From positions 1-34,193 of the forward strand of contig NZ_SDPN01000043.1 of assembly GCF_004134825.1 (NCBI RefSeq): a stretch of 34,193 nucleotides of DNA, read 5' to 3'. The notes beneath the pieces were generated by a model. It ran no database searches. It had not been told where the DNA came from and was given only the letters and a program-made list of their open reading frames with translations. The position numbers and the translations under genes are program-made. The number at the start of each line of letters is the position of its first letter. Position 1 is the stretch's first letter. The DNA comes from Agromyces albus. GTDB taxonomy: Bacteria > Actinomycetota > Actinomycetes > Actinomycetales > Microbacteriaceae. Of this stretch, positions 1 to 10,350 are shown piece by piece.

Positions 1-1065
1 CAGCCCGCCGCACCCGCACCGGCCGCCGAGCCCGCTGCACCTGCAGCACCGGCACCGGCCGCCCAGCCCGCTGCACCGGCGGCATCGCCCGCACCTCAGC
101 CCGTTGCTCCCGCTGCACCCCAGGCCCCTGCTGCAGTTGCACCGCAGCCGACGGTCACGGGATCGCACGCCGGCCCCGCAGGCTACGTCACGCCGATCGT
201 CCGCAAGCTGGCGAACGAGCAGGGCGTCGACCTCGCGAGCGTCACCGGCACGGGAGTCGGAGGTCGCATCCGCAAGCAAGACGTGATCTCGGCACAGACC
301 GCTCCGGCGGCTGCCGCTGCGCCGGCACGTCCGGCGCTCGAGACGTCGCCGCTGCGCGGCACCACCGTGCCGATGACGCGCCTGCGCAAGGTCGTCGCCG
401 AGCGCGCCGTGGTGTCCATGCAGTCGACCGCACAGCTCACGTCGGTCGTCGAGGTCGACGTCACGCGGGTTGCGCGACTGCGCGACAAGGTGAAGGGCCG
501 ATTCCAGGAGGCGACCGGCAACAAGCTCTCGTTCCTGCCGTTCTTCGCGCTCGCCGCCGCCGAGGCGCTCCGCGCCTACCCGATCATCAACTCCACCGTC
601 GACGGCGACACGATCGTCTACCCGGCCCAGGAGAACATGAGCATCGCGGTCGACACCGAGCGCGGGCTGCTCACCCCGGTCATCCGTGACGCGGGCGAGC
701 AGAACATCGCCGGACTCGCGGCGCAGATCGCCGATCTCGCCGAGCGCACGCGCAACAACCAGTTGAAGCCCGACGAGCTCTCGGGCGGCACGTTCACGCT
801 GACGAACACCGGCTCACGCGGTGCGCTGTTCGACACGCCGGTCGTGTTCCTGCCCCAGTCGGCCATTCTCGGAACCGGCATCGTCGTCAAGCGCCCGGTG
901 ATCATCAGCGAAGACGGCTCCGACGCGATCGCCGTGCGATCGATGGTCTACCTGGCGCTCTCGTACGACCACCGCATCATCGACGGCGCCGACGCAGCCC
1001 GATTCCTCACGGCGGTCAAGGCTCGCCTCGAGGAGGGCGCATTCGAGGCCGACCTCGGCATCTAG
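1..1065 (+). CDS. sucB: Dihydrolipoamide acyltransferase, E2 of a 2-oxoacid dehydrogenase complex (5' end outside window)
   Basis: E2 passes acyl groups from its lipoyl arm to CoA in the cytoplasmic pyruvate and 2-oxoglutarate dehydrogenase complexes. The frame is open from base 1, so the N-terminal lipoyl domain or domains lie upstream. The visible 354 residues begin with an Ala/Pro-rich flexible linker (about 1-60). A peripheral-subunit-binding domain follows (about 61-96, GYVTPIVRKLANE through GRIRKQDV), then the catalytic acyltransferase domain with the active-site motif SYDHRIIDG near visible residues 321-329. In actinobacteria one E2 often serves both complexes, so sucB and dlaT are both reasonable names. 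The lipB and lipA genes just downstream make its lipoyl cofactor, and the matching E1 (aceE) is also in this window. The stop codon overlaps the stop of the convergent pseudokinase gene. Confidence 0.95.
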   Translation, partial: QPAAPAPAAEPAAPAAPAPAAQPAAPAASPAPQPVAPAAPQAPAAVAPQPTVTGSHAGPAGYVTPIVRKLANEQGVDLASVTGTGVGGRIRKQDVISAQTAPAAAAAPARPALETSPLRGTTVPMTRLRKVVAERAVVSMQSTAQLTSVVEVDVTRVARLRDKVKGRFQEATGNKLSFLPFFALAAAEALRAYPIINSTVDGDTIVYPAQENMSIAVDTERGLLTPVIRDAGEQNIAGLAAQIADLAERTRNNQLKPDELSGGTFTLTNTGSRGALFDTPVVFLPQSAILGTGIVVKRPVIISEDGSDAIAVRSMVYLALSYDHRIIDGADAARFLTAVKARLEEGAFEADLGI

Positions 1066-2627
1066 TCGAAGATCTCGCGCAAGCGCCAACCGGCCTCGCT
1101 CCTCATCACGAGGATCGAGGCCGGTTCGCGTTCGGCGGACGTGAAGGGCACAGAGACGAGCAGCGCTGATCCCATCTCTGTGGTCAGCGTGATGCGGTCG
1201 AGGTCGTAGTCGAGTGGCGGCACTCCGTCTCCTTCTCGGGCGGCGACCATCGCCGCGCGATCATCGGTCTCGATGGCCGAACCTGGCTGCACGACCGCGT
1301 CGAGGCACGAGAGATCGAGCGTGGCGAAGCAGCTCGAACGCAGTTCGAGCAGTTCGGCGGTCGCAGAGATCGCATCGTCGGCGAGCACGGCAGCGCCCCC
1401 CTCCGAGTCACCGCGTGCGGCAGTCGTGGGACTCGGAGGTGCGGTCGAGGAGACCTCGGCGCCGGCAGCAGCTGGTGACGTCGACTCGGGAGGCAGGGTC
1501 GCGAGAGCCGGGCCGCCCGACCGTGCACCGCCGGCGGTCGCCGGAGGCACGAGGGTGAGCATCAGCACGAGCGCTCCCGCGCTCATCAGGCCACCGAAGA
1601 GCAGCGTTCGCCCTCGCCCGGCGAGCAGCGTGCGAAGTCGGTCGATCGTCGATGCCGCGCGATCGACGTCTGCCGCCGCTGCGATCTGGGTCGCCGTCTG
1701 GTCGGGAAGCTGGGCGAGCGAGAACAGCATGCGCAGGCCGGCTCCCACTCGTCGCCGGGGAACCACCGCCTCGGGCTCCTGCTGCGACTCGTCGGGCGCC
1801 GGGAGCATCGGCGCGCCGATTCGCGCCGGAAGGCCGACCGGTCTCGGCCTCGTCGTAATGCCCGAGATGGGCTCGGGCGATGCCGCCGCGAAGAGCAGGC
1901 GTTCGAGCTCGGGCTCGCACGTCAGGAAGGGGCGTGCGTCGAGCCGCCCGCGGAGGAGATCGATCGCCGCAGAGAGCGCGCCCGAGGGACGGGTGGCGGC
2001 AGCGACATCCTCGACGAGCTCGGCGAGTGCCACGTGCCCTGCGCGTAAGAGAGCAGTGCGCTCTGCCGCTCCGCCGCGACCGGGAAGCCGTTCGAGCGCG
2101 CCCAGTCCGACGAGCCGTGGTCGGCCGGCGTCGTCGATGAGCACGTCGCTCGCCGAGAGCCGCGTGTGCACGAATCCGCTGCGAGCGAGCTCGGCGACCG
2201 CGACGACGATCGGCGCGAGCGCGGTGACCGCCTCTCCCGGCGAGAGGCTGCGATCGGTGAGGATGCGGGCGAGGCTCGTGCCGGGCATCCGCTCGACCGC
2301 GAGGCAGCAACGACCGTCGTCGAGCGTCGCGACATCGTAGAGTGCGGGCAGCGCACCGGACGCATCGGCCGTCATCGCCTCGACCTCGACGGCGATCGCC
2401 GTACTCGACGCGTGCGCCGGGTAGACGCGGATCGCGAGCAGCGGAGCGGGTTCACCCGGGGCCGTCTCATCGGGGCGATCCGCCGTCGCGAGGTACACAT
2501 CGGCCCGCTCGCCCGACGCGATGCGCCTGATGAGCCGGTAGCCGGCGAGCCTGCCGTCGACGGGCTCGCTCGGCGCGACGGCGGCCGGAGTGTCGACAGC
2601 AGAACGGCGGGCGGCACGGCGACTCAT
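1062..2627 (-). CDS. Membrane-anchored protein-kinase-like protein, predicted pseudokinase
   Basis: The 521-residue product has an N-terminal kinase-like fold (about 28-250) beginning [19 protein letters not shown]. The beta-3 lysine is replaced (LLAIRVY), the HRD loop reads HTRLSASD near 154-161, and the DFG position reads VGLGA near 173-177. All three catalytic signatures are therefore lost and activity is unlikely. A proline-rich segment leads to one transmembrane helix (about 342-361), a Thr/Ser/Ala-rich stretch and a roughly 90-residue C-terminal domain predicted to lie outside the cell; that tail resembles no family I can name. The architecture recalls receptor kinases of the PknB type. 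The start is ATG at 2627, with CAGGAT six bases upstream as a possible leaderless -10. Its role is unknown; a scaffold or sensor is the natural inference. Confidence 0.85.
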   Translation of the reverse strand: MSRRAARRSAVDTPAAVAPSEPVDGRLAGYRLIRRIASGERADVYLATADRPDETAPGEPAPLLAIRVYPAHASSTAIAVEVEAMTADASGALPALYDVATLDDGRCCLAVERMPGTSLARILTDRSLSPGEAVTALAPIVVAVAELARSGFVHTRLSASDVLIDDAGRPRLVGLGALERLPGRGGAAERTALLRAGHVALAELVEDVAAATRPSGALSAAIDLLRGRLDARPFLTCEPELERLLFAAASPEPISGITTRPRPVGLPARIGAPMLPAPDESQQEPEAVVPRRRVGAGLRMLFSLAQLPDQTATQIAAAADVDRAASTIDRLRTLLAGRGRTLLFGGLMSAGALVLMLTLVPPATAGGARSGGPALATLPPESTSPAAAGAEVSSTAPPSPTTAARGDSEGGAAVLADDAISATAELLELRSSCFATLDLSCLDAVVQPGSAIETDDRAAMVAAREGDGVPPLDYDLDRITLTTEMGSALLVSVPFTSAEREPASILVMRSEAGWRLREIFD

Positions 2628-2639
2628 ACGCCGATCCTG
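2628..2639 (-). promoter_or_regulatory. Possible leaderless -10 of the pseudokinase gene
   Basis: On the minus strand CAGGAT (2639 to 2634) is followed by six bases and then the ATG at 2627. It differs from the TANNNT pattern of this window at the first base, so it is a weaker case. Confidence 0.4.
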
Positions 2640-2724
2640 ACGCGATTCCCGCGGCCGGCCCGGCCGGCAGCACGCTCCCCCGGCTGAACACGACCAGGTG
2701 CCGGTTGTCGAGGACGAGTCGCCC

Positions 2725-2737
2725 TAGACTGGTCGGC
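2725..2737 (+). promoter_or_regulatory. -10 element of lipB, leaderless arrangement
   Basis: TAGACT at 2725-2730 is followed by exactly seven bases and the lipB ATG at 2738, so transcription would begin at or next to the start codon. No Shine-Dalgarno sequence and no clear -35 is visible. The same hexamer and spacing occur before the gene at 16802. Confidence 0.65.
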
Positions 2738-3373
2738 ATGCTCGACTTCGTCGTCGCGGGGCTAAGCGCCAACTCCGTGCCGTACATCGAGGGTCTCGAC
2801 CTTCAGCGCGCCGTCCATCGCGCGGTCGTCAGGGGCGAACGCCCCGACACCGTCATCCTCCTGGAGCACCCCTCCGTCTACACCGCCGGCAAACGCACGG
2901 CCCCCGAAGAGCGCCCCTCTGACGGAACGCCCGTCATCGACGTCGATCGCGGCGGCAAGATCACGTGGCACGGTCCGGGCCAGCTCGTGGGGTACCCGAT
3001 CCTCCGACTCGAGGAGCCGATCGACGTCGTCGGCTACGTGCGGCGCCTCGAGGGGCTCCTCATCGACGTGCTGGCGGGCCTCGGCGTCGACGGCCGTCGC
3101 GTCGACGGCCGGTCGGGGGTCTGGGTCGGTCCACCCGGATTCGAGAACAAGATCGCGGCCATCGGCATCCGAGTGGCCGACGGGGTGACGATGCACGGGT
3201 TCGCCCTGAACTGCAGCAATTCGCTCGAGCCGTACGAGCGGATCGTGGCGTGCGGCATCCGAGACGCCGGTGTCACGACGATCTCCCGCGAACTCGGTCG
3301 CACGGTCGATCCCGAAGACCTCGTCGCGCCGATCACCGAGCGCTTCCTCGCCGAGGCGGTGGTCACCGCATGA
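2738..3373 (+). CDS. lipB: Octanoyl-[acyl carrier protein]:protein octanoyltransferase LipB
   Basis: LipB moves octanoate from acyl-ACP to the lipoyl domains of E2 and GcvH, the first step of lipoate synthesis. The 211-residue product shows the family motifs [30 protein letters not shown] with the catalytic lysine, and HGFALNCSN followed by ACGI with the catalytic cysteine region. An in-frame TTG at 2705 would add 11 residues. I prefer ATG 2738 because homologues start here and because it sits seven bases after a TAGACT -10 element. The stop overlaps the lipA start as ATGA (3370-3373), which predicts translational coupling. The octanoyl donor, ACP, is encoded at 24234. Confidence 0.96.
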   Translation: MLDFVVAGLSANSVPYIEGLDLQRAVHRAVVRGERPDTVILLEHPSVYTAGKRTAPEERPSDGTPVIDVDRGGKITWHGPGQLVGYPILRLEEPIDVVGYVRRLEGLLIDVLAGLGVDGRRVDGRSGVWVGPPGFENKIAAIGIRVADGVTMHGFALNCSNSLEPYERIVACGIRDAGVTTISRELGRTVDPEDLVAPITERFLAEAVVTA

Positions 3374-4359
3374 GCGCCGCACCTGATGGGCGCCGGATGC
3401 TGCGCCTCGAAGTCCGCAACGCCGAGACCCCGATCGAGCGCAAGCCCGAATGGATCAAGACGCGGGCGAAGATGGGGCCCGAGTATCGCGCACTGCAGTC
3501 GCTCGTGAAGAGCGAGGACCTCCACACCGTCTGCCAGGAGGCCGGCTGTCCCAACATCTACGAGTGCTGGGAGGACCGCGAGGCGACCTTCCTCATCGGC
3601 GGGTCCCAGTGCACGAGACGCTGCGACTTCTGCCAGATCGACACGGGAAAGCCGGCCGACTACGACGTCGACGAGCCGCGCCGGGTGGCGGAGTCCGTCG
3701 AACGGATGCAGCTGCGCTACGCGACGGTCACCGGTGTCGCCCGCGACGACCTGCCCGACGAGGGCGCATGGCTCTACGCCGAGACGATCCGGCAGATCCA
3801 TGCCCACACGCCGGGCACGGGCGTGGAGATCCTGGTGCCCGACTTCTCGGGAAACCCCGACCACCTCGCCGAGGTGTTCTCGGCCCGCCCCGAGGTGTTC
3901 GCGCACAACGTCGAGACGGTGCCCCGGATCTTCAAGCGCATCCGGCCGGCGTTCCGGTACGAGCGATCGCTCGATGTGATCACGCAGGGTCGCGACGCCG
4001 GCCTCATCACGAAGTCGAACCTGATCCTCGGCATGGGCGAGGAGCGTGAAGAGGTCTCCCAGGCCCTGCGCGACCTCCACGACGCGGGCACCGACATCAT
4101 CACCGTGACCCAGTACCTGCGGCCGAGCCCGCGGCACCTCCCCGTCGCCCGATGGGTGCGTCCCGAGGAGTTCGTCGAGATCAAGGAGGAGGCCGAGGAG
4201 ATCGGATTCCTCGGGGTGCTCGCCGGACCGCTCGTGCGATCGTCGTACCGTGCAGGCCGGCTCTGGGCGCAGTCGATGCGCGCCAAGGGGCGACCGCTTC
4301 CGGAGTCGCTCTCGCATCTTGCAGACGCGTCGCTCGGGTTCGCCCAGGCGGTCGGCTGA
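3370..4359 (+). CDS. lipA: Lipoyl synthase LipA (radical SAM)
   Basis: LipA inserts two sulfur atoms into protein-bound octanoyl groups to form lipoyl groups. The 329-residue product carries both iron-sulfur cluster signatures. C55-x4-C60-x5-C66 holds the auxiliary, sacrificed cluster, and C81-x3-C85-x2-C88 is the radical SAM cluster. The C-terminal RSSYRAG segment near residue 298 carries the conserved serine that ligates the auxiliary cluster. The start is ATG 3370, overlapping the lipB stop by four bases. The longer open frame that begins upstream in the same phase runs through lipB and is not coding. The two genes form a lipB-lipA operon directly after the E2 gene whose product they modify. 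Confidence 0.97.
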   Translation: MSAAPDGRRMLRLEVRNAETPIERKPEWIKTRAKMGPEYRALQSLVKSEDLHTVCQEAGCPNIYECWEDREATFLIGGSQCTRRCDFCQIDTGKPADYDVDEPRRVAESVERMQLRYATVTGVARDDLPDEGAWLYAETIRQIHAHTPGTGVEILVPDFSGNPDHLAEVFSARPEVFAHNVETVPRIFKRIRPAFRYERSLDVITQGRDAGLITKSNLILGMGEEREEVSQALRDLHDAGTDIITVTQYLRPSPRHLPVARWVRPEEFVEIKEEAEEIGFLGVLAGPLVRSSYRAGRLWAQSMRAKGRPLPESLSHLADASLGFAQAVG

Positions 4360-4418
4360 GGCATCCGGATTCGTCTCCGCCCGTCGAGAACACGGTCGGA
4401 GGCGGTCCGACTCGCCGG

Positions 4419-4431
4419 TATCCTTGACACC
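4419..4431 (+). promoter_or_regulatory. -10 element of the DUF4191 gene, leaderless arrangement
   Basis: TATCCT at 4419-4424 is followed by seven bases and the ATG at 4432. There is no Shine-Dalgarno-like sequence in the seven bases. Confidence 0.6.
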
Positions 4432-5145
4432 ATGGCACGCACCAAGGACAAGCCGTCCGCTCCCAAGGAGCCCGGCCGCATGAAGCAGATGTGGCAGGTC
4501 TTCCAGATGACCCGCCGCTACGACCCGACTGCGCAGTGGCTCATGCTCCTGGCCTTCCTCGCGCCCGTGCTCGTGGGCCTCGCCGTTGCGCTCCTGCTCG
4601 GCGAGGGCAACGGGTTCACGATCGCCCTCTGGATCATCGCGGGCGTCCTCGCCGGACTGCTCATCGCGCTCGTCATCCTCGGCCGCAGGGCCGAGCGTGC
4701 GGCGTATTCGCAGATCGACGGCCAGCCCGGCGCGGTCGGCGCGGTGCTCCGCAGCGGTCTCCGCGGCGGCTGGATCGGCAACGAGATGCCCGTGGCCGTG
4801 AACGGCAAGACGCAAGACGCCGTCTACCGCGCCGTGGGCCGCGGCGGCGTGGCGCTCATCAGCGAGGGCCCGGTCTCACGCACGAAGCGCATGCTCGACG
4901 ACGAGCAGCGCAAGGTCTCACGCGTGCTGCCGAACGTGCCGATCACGCTCATCTCGGTCGGCCACGACGAGGGAACGGTCGAGTTGTACCGGCTTCCGGC
5001 GACCCTGCGCAAGACCAAGCGCACGCTCACGAAGCCCGAGGTGCTCGCGGTCTCGAATCGCCTGAACTCCCTGCAGAGCTCGTTGCCGATCCCCAAGGGC
5101 ATCGACCCCATGAAGGCACGCCCCCAGCGCGGCAAGGCGCGCTGA
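4432..5145 (+). CDS. DUF4191 domain-containing integral membrane protein
   Basis: The 237-residue product has a charged N-terminus (RMKQMWQVFQMTRRYDP) and two adjacent hydrophobic helices (about 38-57 and 63-84). A long cytoplasmic domain follows, rich in basic residues and ending RPQRGKAR. It matches the actinobacterial DUF4191 family, present next to lipA in mycobacteria (Rv2219, from memory). The function is unknown; the conserved position beside lipA suggests a housekeeping role but proves nothing. It probably has its own leaderless promoter. A strong terminator hairpin separates it from the convergent RDD gene. Confidence 0.9.
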   Translation: MARTKDKPSAPKEPGRMKQMWQVFQMTRRYDPTAQWLMLLAFLAPVLVGLAVALLLGEGNGFTIALWIIAGVLAGLLIALVILGRRAERAAYSQIDGQPGAVGAVLRSGLRGGWIGNEMPVAVNGKTQDAVYRAVGRGGVALISEGPVSRTKRMLDDEQRKVSRVLPNVPITLISVGHDEGTVELYRLPATLRKTKRTLTKPEVLAVSNRLNSLQSSLPIPKGIDPMKARPQRGKAR

Positions 5146-5159
5146 ACCGAGCGATATCG

Positions 5160-5192
5160 AAGCGGCATCCGTCGATCGGCGGATGCCGCTTT
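5160..5192. terminator. Hairpin terminator between convergent DUF4191 and RDD genes
   Basis: AAGCGGCATCCG (5160-5171) and CGGATGCCGCTT (5180-5191) form a perfect 12-bp stem with an 8-base loop, followed by a short T run. Being symmetrical, it could serve both genes. Both arms contain the over-represented octamer GGCATCCG/CGGATGCC. Confidence 0.75.
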
Positions 5193-5215
5193 CGCGTCGC
5201 AGTGCTCAGGGGCGA

Positions 5216-5650
5216 TCAGCTGCGGACAAGCACGCTGCCGGCGATCTTGTCGTGGAAGCCGCGCTGGTCGGAGTCCCACACGAGTGCCGGCACCACGAAG
5301 ACGAGGAGCGCGGTGCGCACGACCGGGCGCCACACGCCGATCCAGCCGCCGGTGAGCGGCACGACCCGCAGGCCCACGGCCCGATGCCCGATGCTGCCGC
5401 CCAGCGTCGGGATGAAGATCACCTGGAGCACCCCGAACACGATCGGCGTGACCCAGGTGTAGGCGACGGACTCGTAGGGCGTGAACAGCAGCGCGAGGAG
5501 CATGGCGCTCGCCCAGTCGATGAGCAGGCCGCCGATGCGTCGCCCGACGCGCGCCACGGAACCGGGACCGCTCTCGGGAAGCCCCAGCCGCTCCCCCGGC
5601 CAGCGGCTCGGCTCGAGATCTCCGAAGGTCTGCGGTTTCGCGTCTGGCAC
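5216..5650 (-). CDS. RDD family membrane protein
   Basis: The 144-residue product has a soluble N-terminus of about 35 residues. The RDD signature follows (ARVGRRIGGLLIDW), then hydrophobic segments (about 42-57, 64-80 and 105-122) and the typical IPTLGGSIGHRAVGLRV and GFHDKIAGSVLV motifs. RDD proteins are small membrane proteins of mostly unknown role, some linked to ion transport. The start is GTG 5650, six bases after a minus-strand TAGACT. It is divergent from glnA, as in mycobacteria where the order DUF4191-RDD-glnA1 is kept (from memory). Confidence 0.88.
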   Translation of the reverse strand: MPDAKPQTFGDLEPSRWPGERLGLPESGPGSVARVGRRIGGLLIDWASAMLLALLFTPYESVAYTWVTPIVFGVLQVIFIPTLGGSIGHRAVGLRVVPLTGGWIGVWRPVVRTALLVFVVPALVWDSDQRGFHDKIAGSVLVRS

Positions 5651-5662
5651 CAGTCGAGTCTA
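5651..5662 (-). promoter_or_regulatory. -10 element of the RDD gene, leaderless arrangement
   Basis: On the minus strand TAGACT (5662 to 5657) is followed by six bases and the GTG start at 5650. It lies about 15 bp from the GlnR-type box of glnA, so GlnR binding could also affect this promoter. Confidence 0.6.
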
Positions 5663-5677
5663 CCGAGCGCACGTCGC

Positions 5678-5715
5678 GTAACATGGCCGAAACATTCACG
5701 TCACGGTAGGGAAAC
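5678..5715 (+). promoter_or_regulatory. GlnR-type operator upstream of glnA
   Basis: The site reads GTAAC, six bases, GAAAC, six bases, GTCAC, six bases, GAAAC. This matches every conserved position of the a1-b1-a2-b2 GlnR box known from Streptomyces (gTnAC-n6-GaAAc repeated). It lies 75 bp before the glnA start. A possible -10 is TAGCGT at 5726-5731. It predicts nitrogen control of glnA by an OmpR-family GlnR encoded elsewhere. Confidence 0.85.
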
Positions 5716-5789
5716 GGCGGCTCGATAGCGTCAACTACCGACTGTGCAAGTCCGTTCGGTCCACCCGCGCCCCCTTGGAGTTTCGTCAC

Positions 5790-7214
<1,425 letters not shown>

Positions 7215-7230
7215 TCTCACCCGACCCGGA

Positions 7231-7265
7231 AGGGCCCGTATCGCAGCAGCGGTGCGGGCCCTTTC
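7231..7265 (+). terminator. Terminator after glnA
   Basis: AAGGGCCCG (7231-7239) pairs perfectly with CGGGCCCTT (7256-7264) across a 16-base loop and ends in TTT. It lies 17 bp past the glnA stop and before the convergent glnE end at 7323. Confidence 0.8.
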
Positions 7266-7322
7266 GCATTGAATGGCCGATTCGGCTCCCGGGCGTCGCA
7301 GCGCGGAATCGGTCGAGCGCGC

Positions 7323-10300
7323 TCAGGACGTGGTCGGCTCGCGGCGCGGTTCGATCCCGTAGAAGCCGCGCTCGAACACCGCTCGCGATCGGCGGGTGAG
7401 CTGCAGGTAGTCGTGCTCGAGCGCCGTCGCCGAGCCAGGCGGGTAGCCCATGATGCGCGCGACGCCCTCGAGCTGCGACCGTTCCACCGGCAGCACATCG
7501 GTCGTGCGGTCGAGCCACAGCGTGAGCGACGATCGCGCTCGTGAGGCGAACACCCAGGCGGCACGCAACGTCTCGGCATCGGATGCCGCGATGAGCCGAT
7601 GCTCGACCGCGCTCGCGAGCGCCTCGAGGGTCGACGGCGTGCGCAGCGCCGGAACCGCGGCGGCGTGCTGCAACTGCACGAGCTGCACGAACCACTCCAC
7701 ATCGCTCAGCGAACCGCGGCCGAGCTTCAGGTGCCGGGTGGGATCGGCCCCTTGCGGAAGCCGCTCCTTCTCGACCCGCGCCTTGATGCGCTTCACCTCG
7801 CGCACGTCCTGCTCGGAGATCCTGGCCGGGTAGCGCACGGAGTCGGCGAGTTCGGTGAAGTCGCGGATGAGGGCGGCGTCGCCGGCGACGCCGCGGGCGC
7901 GGAGCAGGGCCTGCGCTTCCCACGTGAGCGACCAGCGCGCGTAGTAGGCGCGGTACGCGTCGAGGGAGCGCGCGACGACGCCGTTGCGGCCCTCGGGTCG
8001 CAGGTCGGCGTCGAGATCGAACGGCAGCCGCGTGTCTTCGCTGAGGCGCACGAGTTCGGCGACGATGCGCAGCGCGCGCGCCTGCGCGACCTCGGGCTCG
8101 GCATCCGTGGGCCTGAACACGTAGATGACGTCGGCGTCGGAACCGATGCCGAGCTCACGCCCGCCGAAGCGGCCCATGCCGATGACGGCGAACTCGAGAC
8201 CGTCGCGCTCGCTCCCCCGGATCGCCGAGACGAGCGCCGAGATATGACTTTCGGTGACGTCGCTCAGCCCGCGGCCGAGCTCCTCGACGGTGCAGATGTC
8301 GAGAATCGCCGAGAGGGCGAGTCGCAGCACCTCACGGCGACGGATGGCGCGCAGCACGTTCGCCGCCGCATCGCGGTCGTCATGTCTCGCCAGCACCGCC
8401 CGCGTCTGGTCTTCGAGGGCGGCGAGGGAACGGGGCCGCAGTTCGTCGACGTCTTCGAGCCATGCCACCGCCTCGGGAATACGCTCGAGGAGCTCGCCGA
8501 CGAATCGCGAGCCCGAGAGCACTCGAGTAAGACGCAGGGCTGCATCAGATGAGTCGCGAAGGAGCCGGAGATACCAGTGGGTGGTGCCGAGGGTGTCGCT
8601 GAGCCGGCGGAACGACAGGAGCCCGTAGTCGGGATCGGCACCATCGGCGAACCATGAGATGAGCACCGGCATGAGGTTGCGCTGGATCGCCGCCCGACGC
8701 GAGACGCCCGCCGTGAGTGCGCCGATGTGCGCGAGCGCGCCGCGCGGGTCGAGGAAGCCGATCGCCGCGAGGCGGGCAGACGCCTGTTCGCTCGTCAACT
8801 CGAGCCCCGACGCGGGCAGCGCCGCAACGGCCGAGAGCAGCGGCCGGTAGAAGAGTCGCTCGTGCAGGCCTCGCACGCGCTGCCGCGTCGCCTGCCACAC
8901 CCGCGTGAGCTCGGCGGCGTCTCGTGCGAGCCCCGACGCCCGGGCGAGTACCCGCAGACTGCCCTCGTCGCGCGGCATCAGGTGCGTGCGCCGGAGTCGG
9001 TCGAGCTGGAGGCGATGCTCGAGCACGCGAAGGATGCGGTAGTCGCGTGCGAACTCCGCGGCCTCCTCCCGGCCGACGTACCCGCGCTGTGCGAGCGCCT
9101 CGAGTGCGAGCAGCGTGCCGCCCTGCCGGATGTCGGCGTCGTTCGCCCCGTGCACGAGTTGCAGGAGCTGCACGGTGAACTCGATGTCACGCAGCCCGCC
9201 CGGGCCGAGCTTCACCTGGACCTCGACCTCACTCGGCGGGATGTGCTCGGTCACGCGTTCGCGCATGCGCTGCACCGACTCCACGAACCCCTCGCGACTC
9301 GAGCTCGACCAGACCTTCGGCGCGACGCCGGCGGCGTACCGTTCACCGAGCTCCTCGTCGCCCGCGAGCGGCCTGGCCTTCAGGAGCGCCTGGAATTCCC
9401 AGCTCTTGGCCCAGCGGTCGTAGTACTGCAGGTGCGAGTCGAGGGTGCGCACGAGCGCACCGTTCTTGCCCTCGGGCCGCAGGTTCGGATCGACCTCCCA
9501 CAGCGGGGGTTCGATGCCCGGCTCGCCGATGGCCCGCATCGCGAGCATCGCGAGCCGTGTGGCGATCTCGATGGCACGAGGCGTGCTCACCACCGCTTCA
9601 TCTGCCGACTCGGCGACGAAGATCACGTCGACGTCGCTCACGTAGTTGAGTTCGCGAGCGCCCGCCTTGCCCATGCCGATGATCGCCAGTCGCGTCGCGG
9701 CGACCTCGGCGGCTGGGAATCGTCCGGGCGCCGCTGGTTCGCCGTCGAGGCGGCTGATGCTTCGTCGAGCGATCGCGAGCGCAGCATCGAGCGTTGCGCC
9801 GGCGAGATCCGCCAGGCCGGCTGCGACCGTGTCGACGGCCTCGATCGCGTCGCCACGTGTGAGGTCGTAGATCGCGAGGGCGGCCAGCACTCGCCGGTAG
9901 CCGATCCTGAGCGCGCTCGCAGCGGCTTCGGCCGGATCACCGGGTGCATCCGACGCTCCCTCGACGGCCGTGAGGAGCACCGTCCTCGCCTCCGCGACGC
10001 TCAGCGGGGGCGACGGCTCTCGTCTGAACACGGCGAGCTCTGACGGATGCCGCAGCAGGAAGTCGGCGAATCCCCGTGACGCGCCGAGCAGGCGCACCAT
10101 CCGCTCGGCCGATGCATCGTCGCCGAGCACCGCGGTCACCTCGTCGGGTGCCCGATCTCGCAGTCGGCGCACCGCGCCGAGTGCCTCGTCGGGATCCCCG
10201 GCGTGCGAGAACGCTGCGAGCAACGACTCGCCGTCGGTTCCCGTCGTGGACGTGAGCTCGGCGAGGTCGGCCGCCGCTCGCCCGAGATCGTCGAACCCGG

Positions 10301-10340
10301 CTCGTGCGAGCCCGCCGAGAGTGGGCGCCTGGCGTGACAT
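7323..10340 (-). CDS. glnE: Bifunctional glutamine synthetase adenylyltransferase/deadenylase GlnE
   Basis: GlnE attaches AMP to, and removes AMP from, the regulatory tyrosine of glutamine synthetase. The 1005-residue product shows the duplicated nucleotidyltransferase architecture. GMGKAGARELNYVSDVDVIF lies near residues 222-242 and GMGRFGGRELGIGSDADVIYVF near 718-740, each with the G-S/D-D-x-D metal motif. LGPGGLRDIEF and LGRGSLSDVEWFVQL belong to the two helical domains. The frame stays open to 10553, but that extension overlaps glnA2 and is Ser/Arg-rich. I use ATG 10340 (MSRQAPTLGGLARAGFDDL), 10 bp after the glnA2 stop, which makes a glnA2-glnE operon. No clear ribosome-binding site is visible, so coupling is likely. 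Confidence 0.95.
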   Translation of the reverse strand: MSRQAPTLGGLARAGFDDLGRAAADLAELTSTTGTDGESLLAAFSHAGDPDEALGAVRRLRDRAPDEVTAVLGDDASAERMVRLLGASRGFADFLLRHPSELAVFRREPSPPLSVAEARTVLLTAVEGASDAPGDPAEAAASALRIGYRRVLAALAIYDLTRGDAIEAVDTVAAGLADLAGATLDAALAIARRSISRLDGEPAAPGRFPAAEVAATRLAIIGMGKAGARELNYVSDVDVIFVAESADEAVVSTPRAIEIATRLAMLAMRAIGEPGIEPPLWEVDPNLRPEGKNGALVRTLDSHLQYYDRWAKSWEFQALLKARPLAGDEELGERYAAGVAPKVWSSSSREGFVESVQRMRERVTEHIPPSEVEVQVKLGPGGLRDIEFTVQLLQLVHGANDADIRQGGTLLALEALAQRGYVGREEAAEFARDYRILRVLEHRLQLDRLRRTHLMPRDEGSLRVLARASGLARDAAELTRVWQATRQRVRGLHERLFYRPLLSAVAALPASGLELTSEQASARLAAIGFLDPRGALAHIGALTAGVSRRAAIQRNLMPVLISWFADGADPDYGLLSFRRLSDTLGTTHWYLRLLRDSSDAALRLTRVLSGSRFVGELLERIPEAVAWLEDVDELRPRSLAALEDQTRAVLARHDDRDAAANVLRAIRRREVLRLALSAILDICTVEELGRGLSDVTESHISALVSAIRGSERDGLEFAVIGMGRFGGRELGIGSDADVIYVFRPTDAEPEVAQARALRIVAELVRLSEDTRLPFDLDADLRPEGRNGVVARSLDAYRAYYARWSLTWEAQALLRARGVAGDAALIRDFTELADSVRYPARISEQDVREVKRIKARVEKERLPQGADPTRHLKLGRGSLSDVEWFVQLVQLQHAAAVPALRTPSTLEALASAVEHRLIAASDAETLRAAWVFASRARSSLTLWLDRTTDVLPVERSQLEGVARIMGYPPGSATALEHDYLQLTRRSRAVFERGFYGIEPRREPTTS

Positions 10341-10350
10341 CCGCAAGTGG

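Noticed and set aside
1..170. Repeated Ala/Pro codons resembling a tandem repeat array
   Set aside because: This is the flexible interdomain linker of E2; it is in frame and typical of the family.
3034..4815. A 593-codon minus-strand open frame opposite lipB-lipA
   Set aside because: It is antisense to two certain enzymes and its product is rich in His, Asp and Arg with no domain.
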